22,585 bases of DNA from the NCBI GenBank assembly GCA_963649365.1, contig CAVJHQ010000028.1, positions 1 through 22,585 on the forward strand, in the 5' to 3' direction. This document shows, in pieces, positions 1-6,075 of the stretch. Below the pieces are notes generated by a model. That model saw only the letters and a program-made list of their open reading frames with translations. It was not told the origin of the DNA and did not search any database. This stretch comes from Paratractidigestivibacter sp963649365. Lineage in GTDB: Bacteria > Actinomycetota > Coriobacteriia > Coriobacteriales > Atopobiaceae. The position numbers and the translations under genes were made by a program. The first letter of the stretch is position 1. Every line of letters starts with the position of its first letter.

Positions 1-2
1 GC

Positions 3-369
3 ATTGTACCAACTGGGGAATTGGAAGGCCGGCAAGACCGCAGTGCCTGGGACTCCGCCACCTTCTGTAATTGTACCAACTGGGGAATTGGAAGGCCGGC
101 AAGACCCCTTCGGGCCTTGCGGGCCTTGGCCGATGATTGTACCAACTGGGGAATTGGAAGGCCGGCAAGACCTCTCTCCTTAGCCTGTCGTATAGCTGAC
201 CATTGTACCAACTGGGGAATTGGAAGGCCGGCAAGACCGGGTGTAGGTGTACACGACCAGGTCTTTGATTGTACCAACTGGGGAATTGGAAGGCCGGCAA
301 GACGACGCCTGCGCGATGGTAAAGCAGATCAACATTGTACCAACTGGGGAATTGGAAGGCCGGCAAGAC
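3..369. CRISPR. CRISPR array, six identical 36-bp repeats, five spacers
   Basis: Six identical 36-bp repeats start at 3, 70, 136, 202, 268 and 334. Each begins ATTGTACCAACTGGGG and ends GGCCGGCAAGAC. The spacers are 31, 30, 30, 30 and 30 bp and are unrelated to one another. A 36-bp repeat with 30-bp spacers is the usual geometry of type II (Cas9) arrays. The reverse complement starts with G and ends TACAAT, as the Neisseria type II-C repeat does, so subtype II-C is the best guess, and transcription on the minus strand is plausible. No cas gene is present. The array begins two bases into the window, so more repeats and the cas genes may lie to the left. No repeat is degenerate, so the trailer end cannot be assigned from the repeats. 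Confidence 0.97.
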
Positions 370-372
370 ACG

Positions 373-419
373 ATGTGATGATCGCCCCCGGCCAAAAGGC
401 CGGTGAGCAATCATCACAT
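373..419. repeat. Extended hairpin abutting the last CRISPR repeat
   Basis: The outer arms ATGTGATGAT (373-382) and ATCATCACAT (410-419) are perfectly complementary. They enclose a second perfect stem, CCGGCC-AAAA-GGCCGG (388-403), with small mismatched positions between. The element starts four bases after the last repeat. Its AAGGCCGG also occurs in the CRISPR repeat. It lies where a leader would be if the array is read on the minus strand, or a trailer if on the plus strand. No T-run follows on either side, so it is not a standard intrinsic terminator. Confidence 0.75.
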
Positions 420-452
420 AAGTCCCGCCAGCATCCATCCTGAGAATTCAGC

Positions 453-504
453 GAAGCAGTTGGCCCATCCGCATATGACCACAGCTATATTAGCCAACCG
501 CTTC
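453..504. repeat. Imperfect inverted repeat, 12-bp arms
   Basis: GAAGCAGTTGGC (453-464) is the reverse complement of GCCAACCGCTTC (493-504) except for one mismatch. The arms enclose a 28-nt AT-richer loop. The function is unknown. It lies in the 378-bp stretch between the CRISPR array and the first gene, which has no convincing protein-coding sequence. Confidence 0.45.
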
Positions 505-519
505 AGCAGCAGTGGCACT

Positions 520-546
520 CCGAGTTCGGAAGTCTTCCAAACTCGG
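520..546. repeat. Palindromic element, copy A
   Basis: CCGAGTT (520-526) pairs with AACTCGG (540-546), and GGA/TCC pair inside. The reverse strand reads TTTGGAAGACTTCCGAACT, which closely matches the right half of the hairpin at 609-645. These two sites therefore look like copies of one element about 90 bp apart. It could be an operator for an unseen regulator or a short extragenic palindrome. Confidence 0.55.
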
Positions 547-566
547 AGGGGGCGGGTTGCGAATTC

Positions 567-595
567 ATGACGACCTTCTTACCTGCGGATATACG
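567..595 (+). promoter_or_regulatory. Possible promoter for a small RNA
   Basis: ATGACG (567-572) is 17 bp from TATACG (590-595). Each hexamer matches four of six sigma-70 consensus positions. It would start a transcript near 602 that ends at the terminator at 687-720. This is a weak call because neither hexamer is close to consensus. Confidence 0.25.
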
Positions 596-608
596 TTATC
601 TAACTAGA

Positions 609-645
609 GTTCGGAAGCCTTCTCAACTTTGGAAGGCTTCCGAAC
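609..645. repeat. Perfect 14-bp hairpin, copy B of palindromic element
   Basis: GTTCGGAAGCCTTC (609-622) and GAAGGCTTCCGAAC (632-645) are perfectly complementary, with a 9-nt loop. The sequence contains overlapping forward and reverse versions of the element at 520-546. No T-run follows, so it is not itself a terminator. Confidence 0.75.
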
Positions 646-686
646 TTGGGGACGGGGGCAAGAAGGGGCGAAACCGTTACCATCAG

Positions 687-720
687 GGGTGCCCCACGCA
701 CGCAGGGGCACCCTTTCTTT
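687..720 (+). terminator. Intrinsic terminator upstream of the SDR gene
   Basis: GGGTGCCCC (687-695) pairs perfectly with GGGGCACCC (705-713) around a 9-nt loop, and TTTCTTT follows. It is oriented to stop plus-strand transcription 27 bp before the SDR start codon. No recognised gene ends here, which implies an upstream non-coding transcript or a leader/attenuator arrangement for the SDR gene. Confidence 0.75.
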
Positions 721-747
721 GTAGGCGACGGAAGGCGGGTAGGCGGC

Positions 748-1572
748 ATGAGCGAAATCAACGGCAAGAAGAAAATCGCCATCGTCACGGGCGCGTCCTC
801 GGGCGTGGGCCGCGAGTTCGTGCGGCAGCTCGACGCGGGCGCGGGCGGCGTGATCGACGAGCTGTGGCTCGTCGCGCGTTCGGCCGAGCGGCTCGCCGAG
901 GCGGCCGCCTGCTGCGCGCACCGCGCACGGACCTTCCCGCTCGACCTCACCGAGGACTCGTCCGTCGACACCATCGCCGCGGCCCTTGCCAACGAGAACG
1001 ACGCGCAGGTCACCTGGCTCGTCAACTCCGCCGGCTTCGGGCGCTTCGGACGCCTATGGGACATTAGCCGCGAGGAGAACGTGGCCATGGTGCGCCTCAA
1101 CTGCGTCGCGCTCACGGCGCTTATCTCCGCCGCCCTCCCCCACATGGGCCCCGGCTCGCGCATCGTCAACCTCGCCTCGGTCGCAGGCCTCATGCCGCAG
1201 CCCGAGCTCTCCGTCTACTGTGCGACCAAGAGCTTCGTGTTCGACCTCACGCGCACGCTCGACTACGAGCTGCGCGGCACGGGCATCCACGCCACGGCGC
1301 TCTGCCCCAAGTTCATGGACACGCGCTTCCTCGACGGCGCGGGCGACTCCCAAGCCGTTCGCCGCATGACGAGCATCGGCTTCGAGGATGTAGGTCGCGC
1401 GGTCTCGCGCGGAATCGCCGCCGCGAAGAAGGGCCGCTCGATCTGCATCCCCTCCGCGGACATGCGCGCGGCCTACGCGCTCTCCAAGGTGCTGCCCAGC
1501 GAGGCCATGCTGCGCGCGCAAGACCTTCTCTTCACCTTGCGAGAAGGGCCGTCGGCGCCGGCGTCGCTATAA
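748..1572 (+). CDS. Short-chain dehydrogenase/reductase (SDR), 274 aa
   Basis: This is a classical NAD(P)-dependent short-chain dehydrogenase of unknown substrate, expected to be cytoplasmic. The N-terminal Rossmann motif TGASSGVG is at residues 14-21, NSAG (the NNAG equivalent) at 93-96, the catalytic serine at 144 in NLAS, and the YxxxK pair at Tyr157 and Lys161. The length is typical of the family. The ATG at 748 is chosen because it directly precedes the conserved beta1 strand and is preceded by GGAAGG; an in-frame TTG at 646 would run the protein through the terminator at 687-720. The gene stands alone, with a terminator before it and a long hairpin 48 bp after it. Relatives are often annotated as DltE-like or acyl-chain-modifying reductases, but nothing here fixes the substrate. 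Confidence 0.93.
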   Translation: MSEINGKKKIAIVTGASSGVGREFVRQLDAGAGGVIDELWLVARSAERLAEAAACCAHRARTFPLDLTEDSSVDTIAAALANENDAQVTWLVNSAGFGRFGRLWDISREENVAMVRLNCVALTALISAALPHMGPGSRIVNLASVAGLMPQPELSVYCATKSFVFDLTRTLDYELRGTGIHATALCPKFMDTRFLDGAGDSQAVRRMTSIGFEDVGRAVSRGIAAAKKGRSICIPSADMRAAYALSKVLPSEAMLRAQDLLFTLREGPSAPASL

Positions 1573-1619
1573 CGGGCCCGCCGCGATGGCCCCCCGCCGC
1601 GCACGCGCCAGGAAACTTG

Positions 1620-1660
1620 AAGCGCTCCAGGTGGTGTTCAAAACACCACCTGGAGCGCTT
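1620..1660. repeat. Perfect 19-bp hairpin after the SDR gene
   Basis: AAGCGCTCCAGGTGGTGTT (1620-1638) and its exact reverse complement (1642-1660) flank a 3-nt loop. It follows the SDR stop by 48 bp. No T-run follows, but a stem this strong could block read-through or protect the mRNA 3' end. It is the first and most perfect of a series of GGTGG/CCACC dyads continuing to about 1900. Confidence 0.9.
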
Positions 1661-1670
1661 ATCCACAGGT

Positions 1671-1899
1671 TTTCGCACCACCTCGAGGCGTTTCTTGCCG
1701 AGGTGGCGCCACCTGGAGGCGATATTGCTCGAAGTGGTGTTTGGGACACCACCTGAAGGCGATATTCGTCGAGGTGGTGTTTGGGGCACCACTTGGAGCG
1801 CTCCAACGGCGTATTTCGCACCACCTGGAAGCGTTTCTTGCCGAGGTGGCGCCACCTCGGCGGAAACGCCACCTCAACGGAAACGCCACCTCGACGCAT
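1671..1899. repeat. Cluster of nested GGTGG/CCACC palindromes and tandem repeats
   Basis: This gene-free stretch lies between convergent genes and is packed with related dyads. There is a 44-bp near-identical direct repeat (1671-1714 and 1814-1857), each copy ending in the palindrome AGGTGGCGCCACCT. Stem-loops with TTGGG-type loops lie at 1731-1754 and 1772-1794. Perfect palindromes are TTGGAGCGCTCCAA (1793-1806) and CCGAGGTGGCGCCACCTCGG (1841-1860). Three 17-bp tandem units with core GCCACCTC run from 1849 to 1899. All reading frames across it look spurious. It may serve as a bidirectional transcription barrier, or it may be a decaying extragenic palindromic repeat array. Confidence 0.85.
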
Positions 1900-1945
1900 T
1901 CGCCCTCCGGCCCGAGCGACAAGGCCGCCGGTGCCCCGCCCGTAA

Positions 1946-2356
1946 CTACCCCGTGTACGCGTCCTCCGGCCCGTTGCGGAAGTCCTGCGCGGCCAGCCAT
2001 TCTCGCTCGGCCTCGTTCTCGGGCTCGTCCACGCGCTCGATACGGAAGATCACCGGCCGCGTCCCGTCGTTGCAGCACGCGATCATCATGCGCTCGTCGT
2101 TGGTCCAGCCGTGCATGATGGAGCCGCCCTGCAGCGCGGTGTACACGTAGCGGCTCACGGCGTCCCACGCCTCGCCGCAGAAGCGACCTTGCGCCAGGTG
2201 GTAGAAGTCGTCGCGCTCGGCCGTTCGCTCGAACCAGATCTCCTGCCCCGGCTTGAAGAAAGGGCACGGGCCGCTCGCGGGATCGGCCAGGTAGCGACGC
2301 TGCAGGTCCTCGCGAACCGTGGTCTCGAGCACCGTGACCTTGCACTTGTGGCGCAT
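1946..2356 (-). CDS. TIGR04076-like conserved protein, 136 aa
   Basis: The protein resembles the small TIGR04076 family of unknown function, recalled from its overall pattern. It starts with KCKVTVLE, then has a PCPFFKPGQE segment, an FCGEAWDAV segment, GGSIMHGW, and a CCNDGTRPVIFRIE C-terminal block. The invariant-looking cysteines (PCP near residue 31, FC near 59, CC near 94) suggest a metal or redox role, but no function is established. It begins 4 bp after the PTS gene on the same strand, so it is almost certainly co-transcribed with it. It has only a weak Shine-Dalgarno sequence, so translational coupling is likely. A link to sugar uptake is inferred only from position. Confidence 0.85.
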   Translation of the reverse strand: MRHKCKVTVLETTVREDLQRRYLADPASGPCPFFKPGQEIWFERTAERDDFYHLAQGRFCGEAWDAVSRYVYTALQGGSIMHGWTNDERMMIACCNDGTRPVIFRIERVDEPENEAEREWLAAQDFRNGPEDAYTG

Positions 2357-2360
2357 GGCC

Positions 2361-3782
2361 TTAAGCCTCTCGGCCCTCGGCCGCCTCGCCGGCGTCCTCG
2401 TCGCGGTAACCCCAGACCCACACGAGCACGAAGGTGACCACGAAGCCGATGACGGCGGCGATGCAGGCGTTGATGAAGTTGCCCATGCCGTCGCCCCCGA
2501 TGAACGCGGGCATGGAAAGAAGCCCCGGCGAGATGAACGCGTAGCACTTCACGCCCGTGATGCCGGAGTAGAAGCCGCCGCACGCGCCGCCGATCATGAC
2601 GCAGGTCAGGACCTTCTTGAAGTTGAGCGTCACGCCGAAGAGCGCAGGCTCGGTCGTGCCGAGGATGGCGGTGACGCCGGCGGTGATGGCGGTCTCCTTG
2701 AGCTCGACCTTCTTGCTCTTGAGGCCGACGGCGAGCGCCGCCGCGCCCTGCGCGATGTTGGACGGCAGGTTGCCCGGGCAGCAGATCTGCTCGAAGCCCT
2801 GCGCCGCGATGGACTGCATCATAAAGGGCACGATGCCGTAGTGCATGCCCGTGGTCACCATCAGCGGGAAGATGCCGCCGACCACGGTCGGGACGAGCCA
2901 CGGCACGTAGGTCGAGAGCGCGTCGAGGCCCGCGGAGACCAAGTTGCCGAAGAGGAAGCCGAGGGGTCCAAGCACGACGAAGGTGAGCGCGCCAACGAGC
3001 ACCATGCAGACCACGGGCTTGAAGAAGAAGCGCGCAAGCTTGGGGATAAAGCGGTCGCAGGCCTTCTCGACCCAGAAGAGCGCACCCACCATGAGCAGCG
3101 CGGGGATGACCGAGGAGCTGTAGGTGGCAAGAGTAACCGGCAGGCCGAACATCGACGAGAAGTTGATGGCGAAGGCGTCGGTGATCATGGCCGTGTACGT
3201 GGGGTGCAGCATGGCGCCCGCGATGGCGACCGCGAGGAAGCTGTTGCAGCCGACCTTCTTCGACGCCGTGTAGGCGAGCATGACCGGCAGGAAGTAGAGC
3301 GGCGCGTCGCCGATGAGGTTCACGAAGACGTACGTGGTGTCCTCGGCCGAGATGCCGAGCAGCACGGCGATGGCCAGGATCGACTTGATGAGGCCGGCGC
3401 CGATGATGGCGGGCAGGATCGGCGTGAAGACCGAGCTCACGAAGTCGAAGACGACGTCGAGGGCGCGCCTCTTCGCGGGGGCGGCGCCGGGCACGTCGCC
3501 CGCGTCGTCGGCGGCCGCCTCGCCCGCGCCCGCGTCCTTGGGAAGAAGCTCCTGCAGCGCGGCGTAGACGCCCGGCACCTCGGCGCCGATGATGCACTGG
3601 TACTGGCCGCCGCCGTGCGCGACGTTGATAACGCCCTCGATGGCCTTGACCTCGGCGTCGTTGGCAAGAGACTCGTCCGCCAGCGTGAGGCGAAGCCGCG
3701 TCGCGCAGTGCGTCGACGCCTTGACGTTGCTCGCGCCGCCCACCTTCTCCAAGATCTTTGCCGCTACCTTCTTGTGGTCCAT
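2361..3782 (-). CDS. PTS beta-glucoside-type EIIBC component, 473 aa
   Basis: This is a membrane permease and phosphotransfer subunit of the glucose/beta-glucoside phosphotransferase superfamily. The EIIB domain (residues about 1-80) carries the phosphorylated cysteine Cys26 in HCATRLRL and the GGGQYQCIIG strand. After a linker of acidic and Ala-rich residues (82-103), the EIIC domain runs to the end with about ten hydrophobic segments. It includes MHYGI (His314) and the family signature GTTEPALFGV (375-384). It ends without an EIIA domain, so an EIIA must be supplied in trans. The ATG is preceded by GGAGG. The sugar cannot be assigned from sequence; beta-glucosides, sucrose or trehalose are all possible. 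It lies downstream of the enoate-reductase gene, and no glycosidase is next to it. Confidence 0.93.
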   Translation of the reverse strand: MDHKKVAAKILEKVGGASNVKASTHCATRLRLTLADESLANDAEVKAIEGVINVAHGGGQYQCIIGAEVPGVYAALQELLPKDAGAGEAAADDAGDVPGAAPAKRRALDVVFDFVSSVFTPILPAIIGAGLIKSILAIAVLLGISAEDTTYVFVNLIGDAPLYFLPVMLAYTASKKVGCNSFLAVAIAGAMLHPTYTAMITDAFAINFSSMFGLPVTLATYSSSVIPALLMVGALFWVEKACDRFIPKLARFFFKPVVCMVLVGALTFVVLGPLGFLFGNLVSAGLDALSTYVPWLVPTVVGGIFPLMVTTGMHYGIVPFMMQSIAAQGFEQICCPGNLPSNIAQGAAALAVGLKSKKVELKETAITAGVTAILGTTEPALFGVTLNFKKVLTCVMIGGACGGFYSGITGVKCYAFISPGLLSMPAFIGGDGMGNFINACIAAVIGFVVTFVLVWVWGYRDEDAGEAAEGREA

Positions 3783-3801
3783 GCTTTCCTCCTTATCCTT
3801 G

Positions 3802-3820
3802 GGGCCGCGCTCCGCGGCCC
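3802..3820. repeat. 8-bp GC hairpin between the reductase and PTS genes
   Basis: GGGCCGCG (3802-3809) pairs with CGCGGCCC (3813-3820) around a 3-nt loop in the 61-bp spacer between two minus-strand genes. With no U-tract it is more likely an mRNA-processing or stability element than a full terminator. Confidence 0.6.
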
Positions 3821-3843
3821 GGGTACCCGTTGGTTGCCGTGCT

Positions 3844-5838
3844 TTAAAGCCCGGCCGCGATCACGTGGCCCTCCTCGACCGCCGCCGCGATCTTCCGCGC
3901 GCGGACGGCGTCGCCGATCTCGTAAACCTCCGGCACGACGTCGCGCAGCTCGTCGGCGAGCGCGTTCGTGTTGCGGTAGCCGACAGCGACCACGACGGCG
4001 TCGCACGCAATCCTCATCGGCGCCTTCGAGCCGCCGGCGCCCGCGACCTCGACCTCGATGAAGCCCTCGCCGACGCCGGTCAGGCACGTCGACTCGTGGA
4101 CCTGGGCGCCCGTGGCCGCGAGCGTGGCCAGCTGCTCGCCGCGCGTCACGTAGCTCGCGTCGAGAAGCACCTCCTCGCGCATCTCCACCAGATGGCAGGC
4201 GCAGCCGGCGTCGGCCAGCACGCTCACCGTCTCGCAGCCCACGAGGCCGCCGCCGATGACCGCGACGGTGCCCGCCACCTGCGCAGACCCGCTCAGCACG
4301 TCGTCCGCCACATGGGCGAAGCCCGAGGCCAGCGCCTCGGTCATGCCGGGCACGCGCGGCACGATGGGCGTCGCCCCCACGGCCACGATCGCCGCGTCCG
4401 GCGCAAGCGCCGCCACGGACTCGCGCGTGGCCTCGGCGCCCGTGCGAACGTCCACCGCCGAGCGCGCGAGCTCGAAGCGCAGGTAGTCGCGATAGGCCAG
4501 GTACTGCTTCTTGTAGGACGGGGCCGCCACGATGCCGAGCTTGCCGCCGACCTCGCGCTCGCGCTCGAGCAGCACCACCTCATGCCCGCGGCGCGCGGCC
4601 GTGAGCGCCGCCTCGACGCCGCCGGGACCGCCGCCGGCCACCACCACGCGCTTCTTCTCGCAAGCGGGCGCGACCCCGCCCTCGAATTCGTGTCCGAGCT
4701 CCGCGTTGACGGCGCACTTCGCGCCCTTGCCCTCCCACAGCGTGTGCAGGCAGTAGTTGCAGCGCAGGCATTGGCGGCGCGGGAGCTCACGGCCATAGCG
4801 CTCCACCAGGTCCGGGTTCGCTATCCACATGCGACCGAGGCTGAAGAAGTCGGCCTCGCCCGCCTCGAGCATGGCCTGCATCCTGGTCGGGTCGTCCAGG
4901 CGGTTCTCGAAGATGCAGGGCTTCTCGACGCCGGCCTTGAAGCGCGCGAAGTTCTCGACGTAGGGCGTGTTGTCGTGGTAGCAGGACGGCACGATGTCGG
5001 CCTGGTCGTAGTAGTTGCCGATTCGCAGCTGGTAGGCGTCCACGAGGCCGCGGCGCTCGAGCTCGCGCGCCACCTCGACCTGGTAGTCGACCGTCACGCC
5101 GGCGCACGGCGCCACGCCCGCGGGGAGCAGGTCGTCCATGTTCACGCCGAGGATCACGGGGTAGCCCTCCCCCACCTCGGCGCGCACGGCCTCGAGCGTC
5201 TCGATGAGAAAGCGCATGCGCTTCTCGGGCGTGCCGCCGTACTCGTCGACGCGCCGGTTCCACGCCGGCGAGAGGAACTGGTTGATCAGGTAGCCGCCTT
5301 GGCCCATGACGAGCAGGCAGTCGAAGCCGGCGCGCTTCAGGCGGCCGGCCGCCGCGGCGTAGGTGCGGATCATGTGGGCGATCTCGGCCCTGGTCATCTC
5401 ACGGGCGCGCAGGCTGGGGTCGTACTGGGTCTGGCACTCCGAGGGCGCGACGGCGTCGATTCCGGGCTGCGGGGTGTCGTAGTAGCGCCCCGACCCCATG
5501 GTGAGCTCACAGCCGATCTTTGCCCCGTAGACGTGCACCATGTCGGCCGCCTCGGCGAACTCCTTGATGCGCTCGTCGCGGTCGATGAGCGGGAACTGCA
5601 TGTCGTAGGGGTAGGGCATGACCTCGCGCTCAGCCTGGACCGCGCAGGTGAAGATAAGCCCGCAGCCGCCCTTGGCGCGCGACTCGAACACCTTGGCATG
5701 CCGGTACGTGAGCGTCGAGTCGAACGAGTTGCCCGTGAAGTACTTGAAGTCCATCGGCGCCATGCAGATGCGGTTCTTGAGCCGCATCCTCCCGATGCTC
5801 GCGGGTTTAAGCAGGTCGCCGTACGTGTTCCAGGTCAT
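3844..5838 (-). CDS. NADH:flavin oxidoreductase, 2-enoate/2,4-dienoyl reductase family, 664 aa
   Basis: This is a multidomain flavoenzyme of the old-yellow-enzyme/2-enoate reductase class (relatives include FldZ, BaiCD/BaiH and FadH), which reduces activated C=C bonds with NAD(P)H. Residues about 1-350 form the FMN TIM barrel, including LKNRICMAPMD, MGSGR and FLSPAWNRRVDEYGG. Cys357, Cys360, Cys363 and Cys375 (QCLRCNYC...AKC) match a 4Fe-4S site. Two dinucleotide folds follow: GGGPGG at 402-407 and GGGLVG at 529-534. The ATG at 5838 is preceded by GGAGGGG at suitable spacing; another ATG at 5844 is too close to that site. It diverges from the Crp/Fnr-type regulator and leads the PTS and TIGR04076-like genes. 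The substrate is unknown; enoates, dienoyl-CoA, bile-acid or dietary phenylpropenoate compounds are family possibilities only. Confidence 0.92.
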   Translation of the reverse strand: MTWNTYGDLLKPASIGRMRLKNRICMAPMDFKYFTGNSFDSTLTYRHAKVFESRAKGGCGLIFTCAVQAEREVMPYPYDMQFPLIDRDERIKEFAEAADMVHVYGAKIGCELTMGSGRYYDTPQPGIDAVAPSECQTQYDPSLRAREMTRAEIAHMIRTYAAAAGRLKRAGFDCLLVMGQGGYLINQFLSPAWNRRVDEYGGTPEKRMRFLIETLEAVRAEVGEGYPVILGVNMDDLLPAGVAPCAGVTVDYQVEVARELERRGLVDAYQLRIGNYYDQADIVPSCYHDNTPYVENFARFKAGVEKPCIFENRLDDPTRMQAMLEAGEADFFSLGRMWIANPDLVERYGRELPRRQCLRCNYCLHTLWEGKGAKCAVNAELGHEFEGGVAPACEKKRVVVAGGGPGGVEAALTAARRGHEVVLLEREREVGGKLGIVAAPSYKKQYLAYRDYLRFELARSAVDVRTGAEATRESVAALAPDAAIVAVGATPIVPRVPGMTEALASGFAHVADDVLSGSAQVAGTVAVIGGGLVGCETVSVLADAGCACHLVEMREEVLLDASYVTRGEQLATLAATGAQVHESTCLTGVGEGFIEVEVAGAGGSKAPMRIACDAVVVAVGYRNTNALADELRDVVPEVYEIGDAVRARKIAAAVEEGHVIAAGL

Positions 5839-5913
5839 GCGCATCCCCTCCGAAGGCCGGTTGCGCGGCCGTGGCGGGCCCCACGCCCGCTGCGGTCGCT
5901 TCTCTTGGCCACA

Positions 5914-5965
5914 GAATCGCGCACGCCGCCGATTCGTTCTGTAGCCTGGGTTACACAGGGGTGTA
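5914..5965. promoter_or_regulatory. Divergent regulatory region with Crp/Fnr-like dyads
   Basis: This is the 237-bp region between the divergent reductase operon and the Crp-type gene. TGTAGCCTGGGTTACA (5940-5955) is a 16-bp near-perfect dyad (TGTARCC-N2-GGYTACA), the size and outline of a Crp/Fnr-family site. It overlaps a second perfect dyad, TACAC-AGGG-GTGTA (5952-5965). A further dyad, GAATCG-N10-CGATTC, lies at 5914-5935. The adjacent Crp-type protein is the obvious candidate ligand. Clear -35/-10 hexamers are not evident. Confidence 0.55.
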
Positions 5966-6075
5966 TTTTTTGGGTTGCGCCGCGATGCCGCCGCGACGGT
6001 AGCGCGGCAACGACGGTTCGCCGACGGCCGCCTAACGACATCCGCGCGCGACCACCCGATGAGAAAGGCGATCCC

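Larger units (their letters stand above)
602..720 (+). ncRNA. Candidate small RNA, possible tracrRNA-like transcript
   Basis: No credible protein begins between 420 and 747, yet a strong plus-strand terminator ends this region. The putative RNA holds a 14-bp hairpin, a G-rich middle and the terminator. Three blocks occur in the same order as in the CRISPR repeat: CAACT, directly followed by TTGGAAGGC (625-637), and GGCAAGA (657-663). They are separated by gaps that differ from those in the repeat. An anti-repeat of this polarity would pair with crRNA made from the minus strand, and type II tracrRNAs commonly end in an intrinsic terminator. Against this, the TTGGAAGGC block lies in the arm of a perfect intramolecular hairpin, and the match is gapped. 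Treat it as a hypothesis. Confidence 0.25.

Noticed and set aside
21..443. Open frame with a repeated CTNWGIGRPAR peptide
   Set aside because: It is produced by the CRISPR repeats, whose 66-bp period is divisible by three; it has no ribosome-binding site.
646..747. Longer SDR protein starting at TTG 646
   Set aside because: The extension would translate through the terminator at 687-720, and SDR homology begins just after the ATG at 748.
1617..2345. Several open frames over the hairpin cluster on both strands
   Set aside because: They encode low-complexity repeats, overlap the real TIGR04076-like gene and have no recognisable domain.
3589..6060. Very long plus-strand frame opposite the reductase gene
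   Set aside because: It is a GC-rich antisense shadow; the motif-rich minus-strand protein is real, and only the 3' end of this frame (Crp-type regulator) is coding.
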